Shown: positions 34,445 to 43,966 of the stretch, piece after piece
How positions within the stretch are numbered: position 1 is the first letter of the stretch
Layout: every line of letters starts with the position of its first letter
Assembly (NCBI GenBank): GCA_040882265.1
Contig: JBBEBO010000155.1
Coordinates: forward strand, 1 to 64,000
Source: Brumimicrobium sp040882265
GTDB taxonomy: Bacteria; Bacteroidota; Bacteroidia; Flavobacteriales_D; Crocinitomicaceae
Reading direction: 5' to 3'
Length of the DNA stretch: 64,000 bases
The notes under the pieces: model-generated
Databases searched by the model: none
Seen by the model: the letters and a program-made list of their open reading frames with translations, nothing else
Told to the model about the DNA's origin: nothing
Translations under genes and position numbers: made by a program

Positions 34445-35176
34445 ATGAAATGTGCCTTAGTTACAGGAGGATCTAGAGGAATCGGAAGTGCTATTTGCGA
34501 AACATTAGCAAAAAACACAGATTATCATATTCTTATAAATTATAATTCGAATAAAAAAGCGGCTGAAGATACGCTCAAAGCCGTTAGAAGTCATGGATCA
34601 GATGGCGAAATAATTTCTTTTAATGTTGGTGATAAAAATGCAGTAGATAATGCACTTAATAAATGGCAGGAGGACAACCCCGATGCATTGATTGAAGTGC
34701 TTGTAAACAATGCTGGAATCAATAAAGACGGATTGTTTATGTGGATGAAAGAAGAGGATTGGGCAAGTGTTATTAACACAAGTCTTAATGGATTTTTCAA
34801 TGTTTCACAATTTGTAATTCAAAAAATGTTGCGAAAAAGATACGGAAGAATTATAAATATGGTTTCTGTTTCTGGTGTAAAAGGTACACCTGGTCAAACG
34901 AATTACTCTGCTGCAAAAGGTGCTGTTGTAGCTGCTACAAAAGCTTTGGCTCAGGAAGTTGCTAAAAGAAATATTACAGTAAACGCAGTTGCACCAGGTT
35001 TTATTAAAACAGACATGACTAGTGAATTAAACCAAGAAGAACTGGTGAAATTAGTACCGGCGAACAGATTTGGAGAAGATTGGGAGGTCGCTGAACTTGT
35101 AAATTTTTTGGCATCTAAAAATGCTTCTTATATTACAGGTGAGATTATAAATATTAATGGAGGTATTTATTCGTAA
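34445..35176 (+). CDS. fabG: 3-oxoacyl-ACP reductase (FabG-type)
   Basis: 243-residue short-chain dehydrogenase. NADP(H) loop T7-GGSRGIG, N89-AG motif, catalytic S141, Y154 and K158 (YSAAK). Reduces 3-oxoacyl-ACP in the polyene cycle (ApeQ-like). The final PGFIKTDMT and YITGEIININGG segments are typical FabG. Only ketoreductase visible in the cluster, so it probably serves all ketosynthases. 14 bases after the WG gene and 3 before the next ketosynthase. Confidence 0.92.
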   Translation: MKCALVTGGSRGIGSAICETLAKNTDYHILINYNSNKKAAEDTLKAVRSHGSDGEIISFNVGDKNAVDNALNKWQEDNPDALIEVLVNNAGINKDGLFMWMKEEDWASVINTSLNGFFNVSQFVIQKMLRKRYGRIINMVSVSGVKGTPGQTNYSAAKGAVVAATKALAQEVAKRNITVNAVAPGFIKTDMTSELNQEELVKLVPANRFGEDWEVAELVNFLASKNASYITGEIININGGIYS

Positions 35177-35179
35177 TTT

Positions 35180-36403
35180 ATGGAAAGACGAGTAGTAATA
35201 ACAGGCATGGGAATTCATTCTTGTATCGGGACAAGTCTCGATGAGGTGAAGAATTCTCTTTATTCAGGAAAATCTGGGATAGTTTTTGACCAAGATAGAA
35301 AAGACTTCGGCTTTCAGTCTGGATTGACTGGAAGCATTCCACAACCTGATATTAAACCTTTACTCAAACGACGTCAACGTATCAGTATGGGTGAAGAGAG
35401 TGAATATGCATACATGGCTACAATTGAAGCGCTAGAAAATGCTAAAATTGATCAAGATTTTTTTGATGCCAATGAGGTGGGGTTGATCTACGGTAACGAC
35501 AGTGTTTCAAAGTCAATCATCGATGCTACAGACATAATGCGGGAAAAAAAAGATACTGCATTAATTGGTTCTGGAGCAATTTTCAAGTCGATGAACTCAA
35601 CAATCACCATGAATCTTTCGACTATTTTTAGAATGAGAGGAGTTAATATGACTATTAGTGCAGCGTGTGCTAGTGGTTCTCACTCAATCGGTCTTGCTTT
35701 TCTAATGATTAAAAACGGACTTCAAGACACCATTATTTGTGGCGGAGCTCAAGAAGTTAATAAATATGCAATGAGTAGTTTTGACGCACTTGGTGTTTTT
35801 TCACCTGATGAGGACCGACCCACCCAGGCATGTCGTCCTTTTGACGCTGGTAGAAACGGATTGATTCCAAGTGGAGGAGGAGCAACTTTAGTTGTTGAAA
35901 GTTATGAATCAGCTAAAAGAAGAGGTGCGCCAATTATTGCTGAAATTATGGGTTATGGATTCTCATCAAATGGTGGACATATTTCTACTCCAAATGTAGT
36001 TGGTCCTTCCACAGCTATGATTCGTGCAATTGAACAAGCTAATTTATCTCCAAAAGATATACAATACATAAATGCACACGCTACTTCAACTCCAATTGGA
36101 GATGGTAATGAAGCAAAAGCCATTTATGAAGTTTTTGGTGATAATGGACCTTACGTCAGCTCAACAAAATCCCTAACTGGGCATGAATGTTGGATGGCGG
36201 GAGCTAGTGAGGTTATTTATTCAACATTAATGATGCAAAATAATTTTATTGCTCCGAATTTGAATCTTGAAAATCCTGATGAAGATGCAAAGAAAATCAA
36301 TATCGTAGCAAAGACTATTGATGAGAAATTTGATATATATTTGTCAAATTCTTTTGGGTTTGGTGGAACAAACTCTGCTTTAGTGCTAAAAAAAATAGAT
36401 TAG
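35180..36403 (+). CDS. Beta-ketoacyl-ACP synthase (FabB/FabF-like)
   Basis: 407-residue condensing enzyme with C163 (SAACASGSHS), H300 (NAHATSTPIGD) and H335 (SLTGHECWMAG). The HATST form is closer to FabB/KAS I than the HGTAT of the others, so it may do a different step, for example alkyl-chain synthesis for the resorcinol half. It lies between fabG and an acyl carrier protein gene. Confidence 0.88.
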   Translation: MERRVVITGMGIHSCIGTSLDEVKNSLYSGKSGIVFDQDRKDFGFQSGLTGSIPQPDIKPLLKRRQRISMGEESEYAYMATIEALENAKIDQDFFDANEVGLIYGNDSVSKSIIDATDIMREKKDTALIGSGAIFKSMNSTITMNLSTIFRMRGVNMTISAACASGSHSIGLAFLMIKNGLQDTIICGGAQEVNKYAMSSFDALGVFSPDEDRPTQACRPFDAGRNGLIPSGGGATLVVESYESAKRRGAPIIAEIMGYGFSSNGGHISTPNVVGPSTAMIRAIEQANLSPKDIQYINAHATSTPIGDGNEAKAIYEVFGDNGPYVSSTKSLTGHECWMAGASEVIYSTLMMQNNFIAPNLNLENPDEDAKKINIVAKTIDEKFDIYLSNSFGFGGTNSALVLKKID

Positions 36404-36405
36404 TT

Positions 36406-36660
36406 ATGGAAATGAATGAAATTATCGAAAAAGTAAACGAGGTTCTTGTGGATGAGTTTGAAGTTGAACTCGATACAATTAAGCCCGATGCTCCATTACG
36501 TGAAACGCTTGATTTAGATAGTTTGGATTATGTTGATCTGGTTGTAGCTATTGAATCAATAAGTGGCGTTAAATTAGGAGAAGAAGACTTTAAAGGAATC
36601 GAAACTTTTAAAGATTTTTACGACGTACTTCACTCAAAGGTTGTAGAAAAGCAAGTTTAA
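36406..36660 (+). CDS. Acyl carrier protein
   Basis: 84 residues; attachment site S39 in LDLDSLDYVDLVV. Acidic, helical, normal carrier size. It follows the FabB-like gene by 2 bases and directly abuts the LpxL-like acyltransferase gene. Second carrier of the cluster, with a motif unlike the first (15769). Confidence 0.93.
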   Translation: MEMNEIIEKVNEVLVDEFEVELDTIKPDAPLRETLDLDSLDYVDLVVAIESISGVKLGEEDFKGIETFKDFYDVLHSKVVEKQV

Positions 36661-37536
36661 ATGGCCAAATGGAGTGGTAAGTCGAAAGGAAATCTACTAG
36701 GTTATAGGATTTTTGCTTTTAGTATTAGAAAACTAGGACTTCGATTTTCCTATTTTGTACTTTATTTTGTTGCGACTTATTACTTTCTTTTTTCCTGGAA
36801 AAGCAGTAAAAGCATTTATTATTATTTTCGTAAGAGACTAAAATATGGTGTTTTTAAATCGACTTGTTCTATCTATAAAAGCTACTATATTTTTGGACAA
36901 ACATTGATTGATAGGATAGCTATTTCATCTGGGTTAAAAGATAAATTCACTTATCAGTTTGACGGGGTTGAAAAAATCAGAGAAACTTTAGACAAAGGGA
37001 ATGGAGGTGTTCTTATCAGTGCACACATTGGTAATTTCGAAATTTCAGAATATTTTTTTGATGACTTTGATGAAAATATGCAAATCAATCTTGTGACTAC
37101 AGATCGAGAGCGAGCAATAATTAAAGAGTATTTAAAAAGTCTTTCAATTAAGTCAAGAGCACAATATATTTTAATTGAGGACGACATGTCTCACATTTTT
37201 AATTTTCATAAAGCCCTATCTAAAAATCAATTTATTTGTATTACTGGAGATCGATACATGGAGGGCAATAAATCGTATGAAGTAGATTTCCTTGGTGAAA
37301 AAGCACACTTGCCAGCGGGTCCATTTCTCATAGGCTCTAAGTTAAAGGTTCCCGTTTTGTTTGTTTATGTGATGAAAGAAAAAAACTTTCATTACCATTT
37401 ATATGCAAGAGAAGCAGATCTGGATTTTAGAAATGAAAAAGTATTATTACAGAGTTATGTAGACAGTATAACTTCTATGGTAGAAAAATATCCTTTACAG
37501 TGGTTTAATTATTTTGACTTTTGGAGCAAACCTTAA
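36661..37536 (+). CDS. LpxL/HtrB-like lipid acyltransferase
   Basis: 291 residues, one hydrophobic N-terminal segment (about 28-46) and the HX4E catalytic motif H122-IGNFE127 of the lipid A acyltransferase family. In pigment clusters such enzymes are thought to attach or transfer acyl chains of the polyene lipid from the neighbouring ACP. Immediately after the ACP gene (no gap). Confidence 0.83.
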   Translation: MAKWSGKSKGNLLGYRIFAFSIRKLGLRFSYFVLYFVATYYFLFSWKSSKSIYYYFRKRLKYGVFKSTCSIYKSYYIFGQTLIDRIAISSGLKDKFTYQFDGVEKIRETLDKGNGGVLISAHIGNFEISEYFFDDFDENMQINLVTTDRERAIIKEYLKSLSIKSRAQYILIEDDMSHIFNFHKALSKNQFICITGDRYMEGNKSYEVDFLGEKAHLPAGPFLIGSKLKVPVLFVYVMKEKNFHYHLYAREADLDFRNEKVLLQSYVDSITSMVEKYPLQWFNYFDFWSKP

Positions 37537-37577
37537 TAATGAACAGTTGTTAAAGAAGAACATTATCTTCTCAAAAT

Positions 37578-39242
37578 ATGAAAGAAAATCTATTTGATGC
37601 AATAGTTATTGGTTCGGGCGTAGGTGGTTTAGCTACAGCAATTTCTTTAGGTCAGCATGGTTATAAAGTTCTTGTTTTAGAAAAACATTACGTTCCTGGG
37701 GGCTGGAGCCATAGTTTTACCTTGAACGAACAGCGGTTTAGTCCTGGAGTTCATTATGTTGGGCAAATGGGAGAAGGAGAAGGTGCTAATGAAATGTACT
37801 GTAATCTCGGCATTGCTAATGATTTAGTTTTTTTTAGGTTAAATAAAGATGGCTATGAACATTGTCATATAGATAATGAAGTCTTTGATTACCCCGCTGG
37901 AATAGATAATTTAATTAATAAGTTAGGGGATCAGTTTCCAAAAGAACGAACAGCTATAAAAAGGTATGTAAGGCTTGTAGAAACAGTGAATTACCAGATT
38001 CAATTAATGCCTAAACTCAAAACAAGATGGGAGAAATTGACGGCTCCATTTCGCACAAAATATGTTGGTAAGTATGGGTTATTTTCCCTTAAAAGAGTAA
38101 TTGGTTGGCACTTGAAAGATCCAATGTTAAAAGCTTTTTTAAATGTTCAATGTGGTGATCATGGCTTACCTCCTTCAAAAGCATGTTTTCCAGTTCATTG
38201 CGCAGTTATGGGGCACTACTTTAATGGTGGCTACTATCCACTTGGAGGAGGAGGTGGAATTGTTAAAGCTATGACAAATGCCGTGAAAAAACAAGGTGGT
38301 GAGGTACGTGTTAAAGCTGGTGTTAAGAAGATTCTAATAAATGATTCAAAAGAGGCAGCTGGTGTTGAGCTAGAAAATGGTGAGATCATAAAAAGTAACG
38401 TCATCGTTTCCAATGCCGATCCAAATAAAACTTATCTTGGACTTGTTGGAGAAGAATACTTAAGTAAAAAGTTAGTAAAAAAACTAAATAAAACCAAGTA
38501 TTCTGTCACCTCTCTGATACTGTTTTTAACACTCGAAATAGATTTAGAAGGTCTCGGCTTAGATTCAGGAAACTATTGGTTGGTAAAAGATGAAAATTTA
38601 GATGATCATTTTGATGAGTTAACAAATGGTGATATAGCAGAAGGCGATAAATTTCCGACTGTATTTATGAGTTGCACTACTTTGAAAGACCCTGCAAGTT
38701 TCGATGGGAAGCACCACAATTTTGAAGTCATTACTTATGTGAGTTATGACTGCATGAAAGAATTTGAAAACTTAGATGATTATCGAACTGATAAATATGC
38801 TGAGTTTAAAGAGAAGGTCACCAACAAAATGTTAAATAACGTTGAGGAGCTCATCCCTGAGGTTAGAAATCATATAGTAACAATCGAACTTGGAACACCC
38901 AAAACAAATCAATTTTATATCGACTCTACAGAGGGGAATGTTTATGGAACGGAGAAAAGCTTAATGCAGGTTGGGCCTTTAGCTTATAGAAATAAATCAG
39001 AAATCGGTAATTTATACTTGACAGGATCAAGTACATTGTCGCACGGAGTTACTGGCGCAACGTCTTCTGGAGTAAATGCCGCTGCAAATATTTTAAATCT
39101 TCAGGCTGAAGATGTTTTAAAGCCTCAAGGCGAGCAAAAAATTAGAATATATGAAGCAGATGCCCCTTCAACTTGGCCTGAATGGGTGTTTACTAAGAGA
39201 GAAACAAAGGCTAAACGTGCAAAATCAAAGAGTACGGTTTGA
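37578..39242 (+). CDS. FAD-dependent oxidoreductase, CrtI/RetSat-like
   Basis: 554 residues. N-terminal GSGVGGLATAISLGQHGYKVLVLEKH binds FAD, followed by FSPGVHYVGQMGEGEG; the C-terminal LYLTGSSTLSHGVTGATSSGVNAA closes the site. Same family as the gene at 23243 but about 45 residues longer, with a charged, Lys-rich tail (residues about 525-554). Likely acts on the polyene or alkyl chain. Last gene of the right arm, 41 bases after the acyltransferase. Confidence 0.82.
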   Translation: MKENLFDAIVIGSGVGGLATAISLGQHGYKVLVLEKHYVPGGWSHSFTLNEQRFSPGVHYVGQMGEGEGANEMYCNLGIANDLVFFRLNKDGYEHCHIDNEVFDYPAGIDNLINKLGDQFPKERTAIKRYVRLVETVNYQIQLMPKLKTRWEKLTAPFRTKYVGKYGLFSLKRVIGWHLKDPMLKAFLNVQCGDHGLPPSKACFPVHCAVMGHYFNGGYYPLGGGGGIVKAMTNAVKKQGGEVRVKAGVKKILINDSKEAAGVELENGEIIKSNVIVSNADPNKTYLGLVGEEYLSKKLVKKLNKTKYSVTSLILFLTLEIDLEGLGLDSGNYWLVKDENLDDHFDELTNGDIAEGDKFPTVFMSCTTLKDPASFDGKHHNFEVITYVSYDCMKEFENLDDYRTDKYAEFKEKVTNKMLNNVEELIPEVRNHIVTIELGTPKTNQFYIDSTEGNVYGTEKSLMQVGPLAYRNKSEIGNLYLTGSSTLSHGVTGATSSGVNAAANILNLQAEDVLKPQGEQKIRIYEADAPSTWPEWVFTKRETKAKRAKSKSTV

Positions 39243-39316
39243 TTTCTTTCTCAAAGAGTTAAATCCATATACCTTTAAGTACAGATTCAGAATAATTTAG
39301 TATTTTTATGGAAAAC

Positions 39317-39336
39317 ATGAATAATGCAGGTTAAGA
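39317..39336. repeat. Short intergenic repeat, copy 2
   Basis: atgaataatgcaggttaaga matches 67-86 (atgaataatacgggttaaga) at 18 of 20 positions. Both lie in non-coding DNA. It may be a fragment of a dispersed repeat family. Confidence 0.45.
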
Positions 39337-39389
39337 AGTGTTTTTTTTATTTTAAACAAAGAACTTTATAAATATTTAAATAAAGAACT

Positions 39390-39902
39390 ATGAAGATTAA
39401 AGCAGTTTTAACAGTACTCATATTTTTTATAAGCTCTGTATTATTATCACAAGAAGGCATCAAAAATGAATCAACTGAATCATCAAATCCTGCGCATTCC
39501 TTAGGATTTCATATAGGTTCAACAACGGGTATGGGACTTTCATATAGGTTTTTACCGAAAAAACTAGGAATTCAAGCAACGTTCTTACCAGTTTTTAATG
39601 GAGATGGTGGAATGTTTCTAAGTTCTGGACTTTCGATTTTGTATAAACTAAAATCATCAAGAAGAGTAGATTTATTTGGTTATTTAGGAAATCATTTAAC
39701 ATATAGAGAAAGTGCACCCGGATATTATGGTGAGCAAAATGTAAATAGAAACTATCATGTAGGTTTAGGTGCTGGGATTAATTTACATGCATGGATTGAT
39801 GTGCTTGACATTAGTTTTCAAATGGGGTATGGTGTCTATAGTGTAAATGAAAATCCTAGATCTCTACCAGCTGCAGAAATTGGATTTTATTATAAGTTTT
39901 AG
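39390..39902 (+). CDS. Predicted outer-membrane beta-barrel protein
   Basis: 170 residues with signal peptide (1-20), then about eight short amphipathic strands (GMGLSYRF, GIQATFLPVF, SSGLSILYKL, VDLFGYLGNHL, YHVGLGAGINL, ISFQMGYGVY) and a C-terminal Phe (IGFYYKF), the mark of a barrel signal. Similar to small porin-like or OmpW/PorT-like proteins; no specific family. It is 147 bases after the pigment operon and may be independent. Confidence 0.68.
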   Translation: MKIKAVLTVLIFFISSVLLSQEGIKNESTESSNPAHSLGFHIGSTTGMGLSYRFLPKKLGIQATFLPVFNGDGGMFLSSGLSILYKLKSSRRVDLFGYLGNHLTYRESAPGYYGEQNVNRNYHVGLGAGINLHAWIDVLDISFQMGYGVYSVNENPRSLPAAEIGFYYKF

Positions 39903-39933
39903 ATATTTTTTATGAGATACAACGTCGGTGTTA

Positions 39934-39950
39934 ATTTTTCTGGACACTGT
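39934..39950. repeat. Short repeat related to the element at 10012-10032
   Basis: tttttctggacactgt is a partial match to ttttcccggacactagt after the darA operon. Possible end remnant of the same kind of insertion sequence. Too short to be sure. Confidence 0.3.
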
Positions 39951-39994
39951 TGATAGTTAATTATATTTTTTTACCCTTTTTACCCTAAAGTTTT

Positions 39995-40002
39995 TATTTT
40001 TG
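39995..40002 (+). promoter_or_regulatory. -7 box of the methyltransferase gene
   Basis: TATTTTTG fits TAnnTTTG, 39 bases before ATG 40042. No clear -33 element. It supports the internal start, because in-frame TTG 40000 and GTG 40003 overlap or touch the box. Confidence 0.5.
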
Positions 40003-40041
40003 GTGATTGAATTCCACAAACTGGATTTTATAGAAATACCT

Positions 40042-41106
40042 ATGCGAAATTACGGAAATGATAAAAAGTCGGCATTGCAAGCAAAAAGCGACGCCCAAAA
40101 AATTGCCTTTGCACCTATTATGTTTCAAGCAGCTAAGTCTTTAAATGATTTAGGAATACTTAGTTACCTAAGAGATGCAAGAGAGCCGAAATCTTTGACT
40201 GAAATAGCTAAAGCTGTAAATCTTTCCAGTTATGGAACGTTAGTACTTCTCGAGGCAGGTCTTAGTTTAGAAATGGTAATGGCAGAAAATGATAAGTACT
40301 CGTTAACAAAAACAGGCTTTTTTATTCTTACAGATGACCTGACTAAAGCAAATATGAATTTTGTCCATGATGTTAACTACAAAGCTTTTTATCATTTAAG
40401 TGAAGCTATTGAAACTGGAAAACCAACAGGACTTCACCGTGAACTTACAGACAAAACAACTGTTTATGAAGCATTGTCTGAAATGCCTGAGAAATTTCGA
40501 GACAGTTGGTTTAAATTTGACCACTATTACTCCGATGATTCCTTTGATAGTGTTATGCCTATTATTTTTAATCTTAAGCCAAAGCGTATTTTGGACATAG
40601 GAGGAAATACAGGCAAGTTTGCTATAAAGTGTGCTGAATACAACCCAGATATTCAAATGACTATTCTAGACTTGCCAGGTCAGTTAAAAGATGCTTCAAA
40701 AAATATTGAGAAAAAAGGATTTGAGAACCGCATCAATTTGCATCCGACAAACCTACTTGATTTTTCGAATTCATACCCAAAAGGTCACGATATAATTTGG
40801 ATGAGCCAGTTTTTGGACTGCTTTTCGGAAGAAGAAATTGTTCAGTTGATAAGTAATGCAAAAGCTGCTATGAATGAAAACTCACGATTATTCATAATGG
40901 AAACATTGTGGGACAAGCAACGTTTTGAAGCTGCAACATACAGTCTACATGCCACATCACTTTATTTTACTTGTGTTGCTAACGGCAACAGCCGAATGTA
41001 CCATTCTGATGATATGCTTCGCATGATAAATGAAGCTGGTCTTAAAACAGATAAAATATACGAAGATGTAGGATTGAGTCACACGATAATAAGTTGCATG
41101 AAATAA
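40042..41106 (+). CDS. SAM-dependent O-methyltransferase (acetylserotonin OMT-like)
   Basis: 354 residues from ATG 40042. N-terminal winged-helix dimerisation domain (about 10-100, SLTEIAKAVNLSSYGTLVLLEAGLSL), then a Rossmann methyltransferase domain with SAM motif I D185-IGGNTG and a W-M-S-Q-F-L-D-C-F motif. Similar enzymes methylate the flexirubin ring or its hydroxyl. Located at the edge of the pigment cluster, with its own promoter. Assignment to pigment synthesis is inferred. Confidence 0.78.
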   Translation: MRNYGNDKKSALQAKSDAQKIAFAPIMFQAAKSLNDLGILSYLRDAREPKSLTEIAKAVNLSSYGTLVLLEAGLSLEMVMAENDKYSLTKTGFFILTDDLTKANMNFVHDVNYKAFYHLSEAIETGKPTGLHRELTDKTTVYEALSEMPEKFRDSWFKFDHYYSDDSFDSVMPIIFNLKPKRILDIGGNTGKFAIKCAEYNPDIQMTILDLPGQLKDASKNIEKKGFENRINLHPTNLLDFSNSYPKGHDIIWMSQFLDCFSEEEIVQLISNAKAAMNENSRLFIMETLWDKQRFEAATYSLHATSLYFTCVANGNSRMYHSDDMLRMINEAGLKTDKIYEDVGLSHTIISCMK

Positions 41107-41710
41107 AACGGACTAAAAGTTCAACAACCGATTGACTTAGGGTAGTTCAAGTTTTGAAAGTTTAAAGTTTTTCACGCTTGAATCTTGAAAAAATCGGACT
41201 AAATACTCAACTACTGTTTGAACTGGGACGGTTCAATGTTTGAAAGTTCAAAGTTTAAAGGTTGACGCCACTTCAACCTTGAACTAAAGTGAACTAAAAA
41301 TTCAACAACTTTAGGGTTAGACATAAGGTAAGTTAAGAAATAGGCTGTCTACTCACCCATACTTAAACATTGAATAAAAAGTGGATTAAAAATTCAATTA
41401 CTAAAAGGTTAATCACAAGGAAAATTATAAAACACAATACTTTTGGACTTCATGTATAACACTTAATGTCAACACTGTGTATCATAGTAAAAAGTTTTAA
41501 TCGACGAACAACGCACCAGAGCATCTTTTACATCTTTGGTAGGCTTCAACATACTTTGAGATTCATACTTTTATTCCACTCATCTTCTTAATTTTAAAGT
41601 TTATCTATATTTTAATGTCTTATGACGAGACGAATTTAAATCTTCATTAATTTAATGTAAATTCGTGATGCTTTTTTTGTATATTTAGATGTGTAAAATG
41701 AATAGTGTGT
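41107..41710. other. Intergenic region before recQ
   Basis: About 600 bases. The left half is the tandem repeat array; the right half (41431-41710) is AT-rich with no gene seen. A possible recQ promoter near 41670-41695 (tttttttgtatatttag) does not fully match consensus. Confidence 0.5.
41109..41430. repeat. Degenerate tandem repeats, about 90-bp unit, four copies
   Basis: Copies start near 41109, 41195, 41290 and 41382 (spacings 86, 95 and 92 bases). Each begins with a form of g-g-a-c-t-a-a-a-a followed by ttcaac or ttcaat, and most continue with ttgaa/ttcaa-rich segments. The copies are diverged. No promoter or gene is evident inside; a -7-like TACTTTTG lies at 41438-41445. Confidence 0.6.
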
Positions 41711-43900
41711 ATGTCAGTAACAGAATTAACTGAGTTGAATCGAGCGTTGCGCAAGTATTTCGGGTATGATCAGTTCCGCGGAGATCAAGAAGAAATAATT
41801 ACTAATATTCTTGAAGGTAAGAATACGTTTGTAATAATGCCAACTGGTGGCGGGAAGTCGATGTGCTATCAATTGCCAGCACTCTTGTCAGAAGGAACTG
41901 CAATAATTGTTTCTCCACTTATTGCGTTGATGAAAAACCAAGTTGATGCTATTCGAAATGTTAGCGAAGATGACGCTGTAGCACATGTTCTCAATAGTTC
42001 ACTTTCTAAAACAGAGACAAATAAAGTTAAGGCAGATATTACTGCTGGCAAGACTAAATTACTTTATGTAGCTCCAGAATCTCTTACAAAGCAAGCCAAT
42101 ATTGATTTTTTTACGTCAGTTGAAATCTCATTTTTTGCTATTGATGAAGCACACTGTATTTCTGAGTGGGGACATGACTTTAGACCAGAATATAGACGAT
42201 TACGAGAGATTTTTGAAGCGATATCAAATGTTCCTATCATAGCATTGACAGCAACAGCAACACCAAAAGTTCAACAAGATATTCAGAAAAACTTGAATAT
42301 GGTGGATGCTAAAGTGTTTAAAGCTTCATTCAATAGAGATAATTTATATTATGAAGTTCGTCCTAAAAAGGATGTAGAGAAAGAAATAATAAAATATATC
42401 CGGAAGCGTAAAGGTCAATCTGGGATAATTTATTGTCTTTCTCGCAAAAAAGTTGAACAACTTGCTGAAATTTTAAGGGTTAATGGAATAAACGCCTTAG
42501 CATATCACGCTGGAATGGACGCCTCAACTAGAGGTAGACATCAAGATATGTTTTTAATGGAAGATGTAGATGTCATAGTCGCAACTATAGCTTTCGGAAT
42601 GGGTATAGATAAACCAGATGTACGTTTTGTTATCCACCATGATATTCCAAAGTCACTCGAGAGTTATTATCAAGAAACAGGTCGTGCGGGCCGTGATGGT
42701 GGAGTAGGAGAATGTGTTGCATTTTATGCTTATAAAGATATTGAAAAACTAGAGAAATTTTTACAAGGAAAGCCCGTCGCTGAGCAAGAAGTCGGAAGAC
42801 AGTTACTATTTGAGATTGTTTCTTACGCTGAAACTTCTATTTGTAGACGTCAATACCTACTTCATTATTTTGGTGAAGAATACGATGCTTCGAATTGTTC
42901 TGAGATGTGCGATAATTGTAGAAATCCTAAAGAAAAAACAGAAGGAAAAGAAGATGTTGTCAAGCTTCTAAATGCTGTTAAAGAATTAAAAGAAATGCAA
43001 CGTGCAAATCACATTTGTTCATTCTTATCTGGTGAAGAAACAACTGAGATTAAATCTTACAGGCATGATCAATTACCACACTTTGCAGCTGGTAAAGAAA
43101 AGGATAAAACCTTTTGGAATGCTGTGATTCGTCAATCCCTCGTTGCTGGTTTGATTTCTAAAGATATCGAAAGCTATGGGATTATTAAAATGACCGAAAG
43201 AGGTGAGGATTTCCTAAAAAAACCTACTTCATTTATTTTGATTAAAGAGCACGACTATACTGTTGATGAAGATGAGGATATAGTTACTTCAACTGGAGCT
43301 AAAGATGCATTTGATGAGGTTTTGTATCAAGCATTACTCGATCTTCGAAAACAAATTTCAAAGGAGAAAGATATCCCACCATTTGTTATTTTTCAAGAAG
43401 GTAGTTTAAAAGATATGTCTTTCCAATATCCAATAACTGCTGAAGAATTAACCAATATTCAAGGTGTAGGGCAAGGTAAAGCAAGAAGATACGGCTCTCC
43501 ATTTCTATCGCTAATCAAAAATTATGTTGAAGAGAATGAAATTGAACGACCACAGGATATGGTTGTGAAATCGCTGGTAAACAAATCGGGATTAAAAGTT
43601 CAGCTCATTCAAAACATAGATCGCAAGCTACCATTAGAAGATATTGGTAAATCTCAAGGTAAATCAATGGATGAGATTATTGAAGAGATAGAAATGATTG
43701 TTAATTCCGGAACTCGAGTAAACATCAACTATTACCTTGATGAGATACTAGATGAAGATAATCAAGAAGAAATTTATGATTATTTTTCTGAAGCAGAAAC
43801 AGATTCTTTGCAAGAAGCATACGATGAGTTTGATGGAGATTATACTGAAGAAGAGTTAAGACTTATGAGAATTAAGTTTATGTCTGAAATGGCAAATTAA
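41711..43900 (+). CDS. recQ: ATP-dependent DNA helicase RecQ
   Basis: 3'-5' helicase for recombination repair. 729 residues from ATG 41711. Walker A PTGGGKS (44-50), DEAH box D145-EAH, QETGRAGRDG motif, then a zinc-binding region (CRRQYLLHYFGE, NCSEMCDNC), RQC winged-helix domain and HRDC domain (LYQALLDLRKQISKEKDIPPFVIF). An acidic C-terminal extension (about 640-729) is common in this phylum. Monocistronic here. Confidence 0.96.
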   Translation: MSVTELTELNRALRKYFGYDQFRGDQEEIITNILEGKNTFVIMPTGGGKSMCYQLPALLSEGTAIIVSPLIALMKNQVDAIRNVSEDDAVAHVLNSSLSKTETNKVKADITAGKTKLLYVAPESLTKQANIDFFTSVEISFFAIDEAHCISEWGHDFRPEYRRLREIFEAISNVPIIALTATATPKVQQDIQKNLNMVDAKVFKASFNRDNLYYEVRPKKDVEKEIIKYIRKRKGQSGIIYCLSRKKVEQLAEILRVNGINALAYHAGMDASTRGRHQDMFLMEDVDVIVATIAFGMGIDKPDVRFVIHHDIPKSLESYYQETGRAGRDGGVGECVAFYAYKDIEKLEKFLQGKPVAEQEVGRQLLFEIVSYAETSICRRQYLLHYFGEEYDASNCSEMCDNCRNPKEKTEGKEDVVKLLNAVKELKEMQRANHICSFLSGEETTEIKSYRHDQLPHFAAGKEKDKTFWNAVIRQSLVAGLISKDIESYGIIKMTERGEDFLKKPTSFILIKEHDYTVDEDEDIVTSTGAKDAFDEVLYQALLDLRKQISKEKDIPPFVIFQEGSLKDMSFQYPITAEELTNIQGVGQGKARRYGSPFLSLIKNYVEENEIERPQDMVVKSLVNKSGLKVQLIQNIDRKLPLEDIGKSQGKSMDEIIEEIEMIVNSGTRVNINYYLDEILDEDNQEEIYDYFSEAETDSLQEAYDEFDGDYTEEELRLMRIKFMSEMAN

Positions 43901-43966
43901 TAGTTAAATCCAAGTATAAGGTTTGCTTCGTACATACTTCTAATTAATTAGCAAAGAAATAATATT

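Noticed and set aside
34445..36660. Housekeeping fatty acid synthesis genes (fabG-fabF-acpP)
   Set aside because: Order with tal, WG repeat, LpxL-like and CrtI-like genes points to the pigment cluster; essential fab genes would not normally be placed here.
41109..41430. CRISPR array
   Set aside because: Units differ too much, have no constant short repeat with unique spacers, and no cas genes are near.
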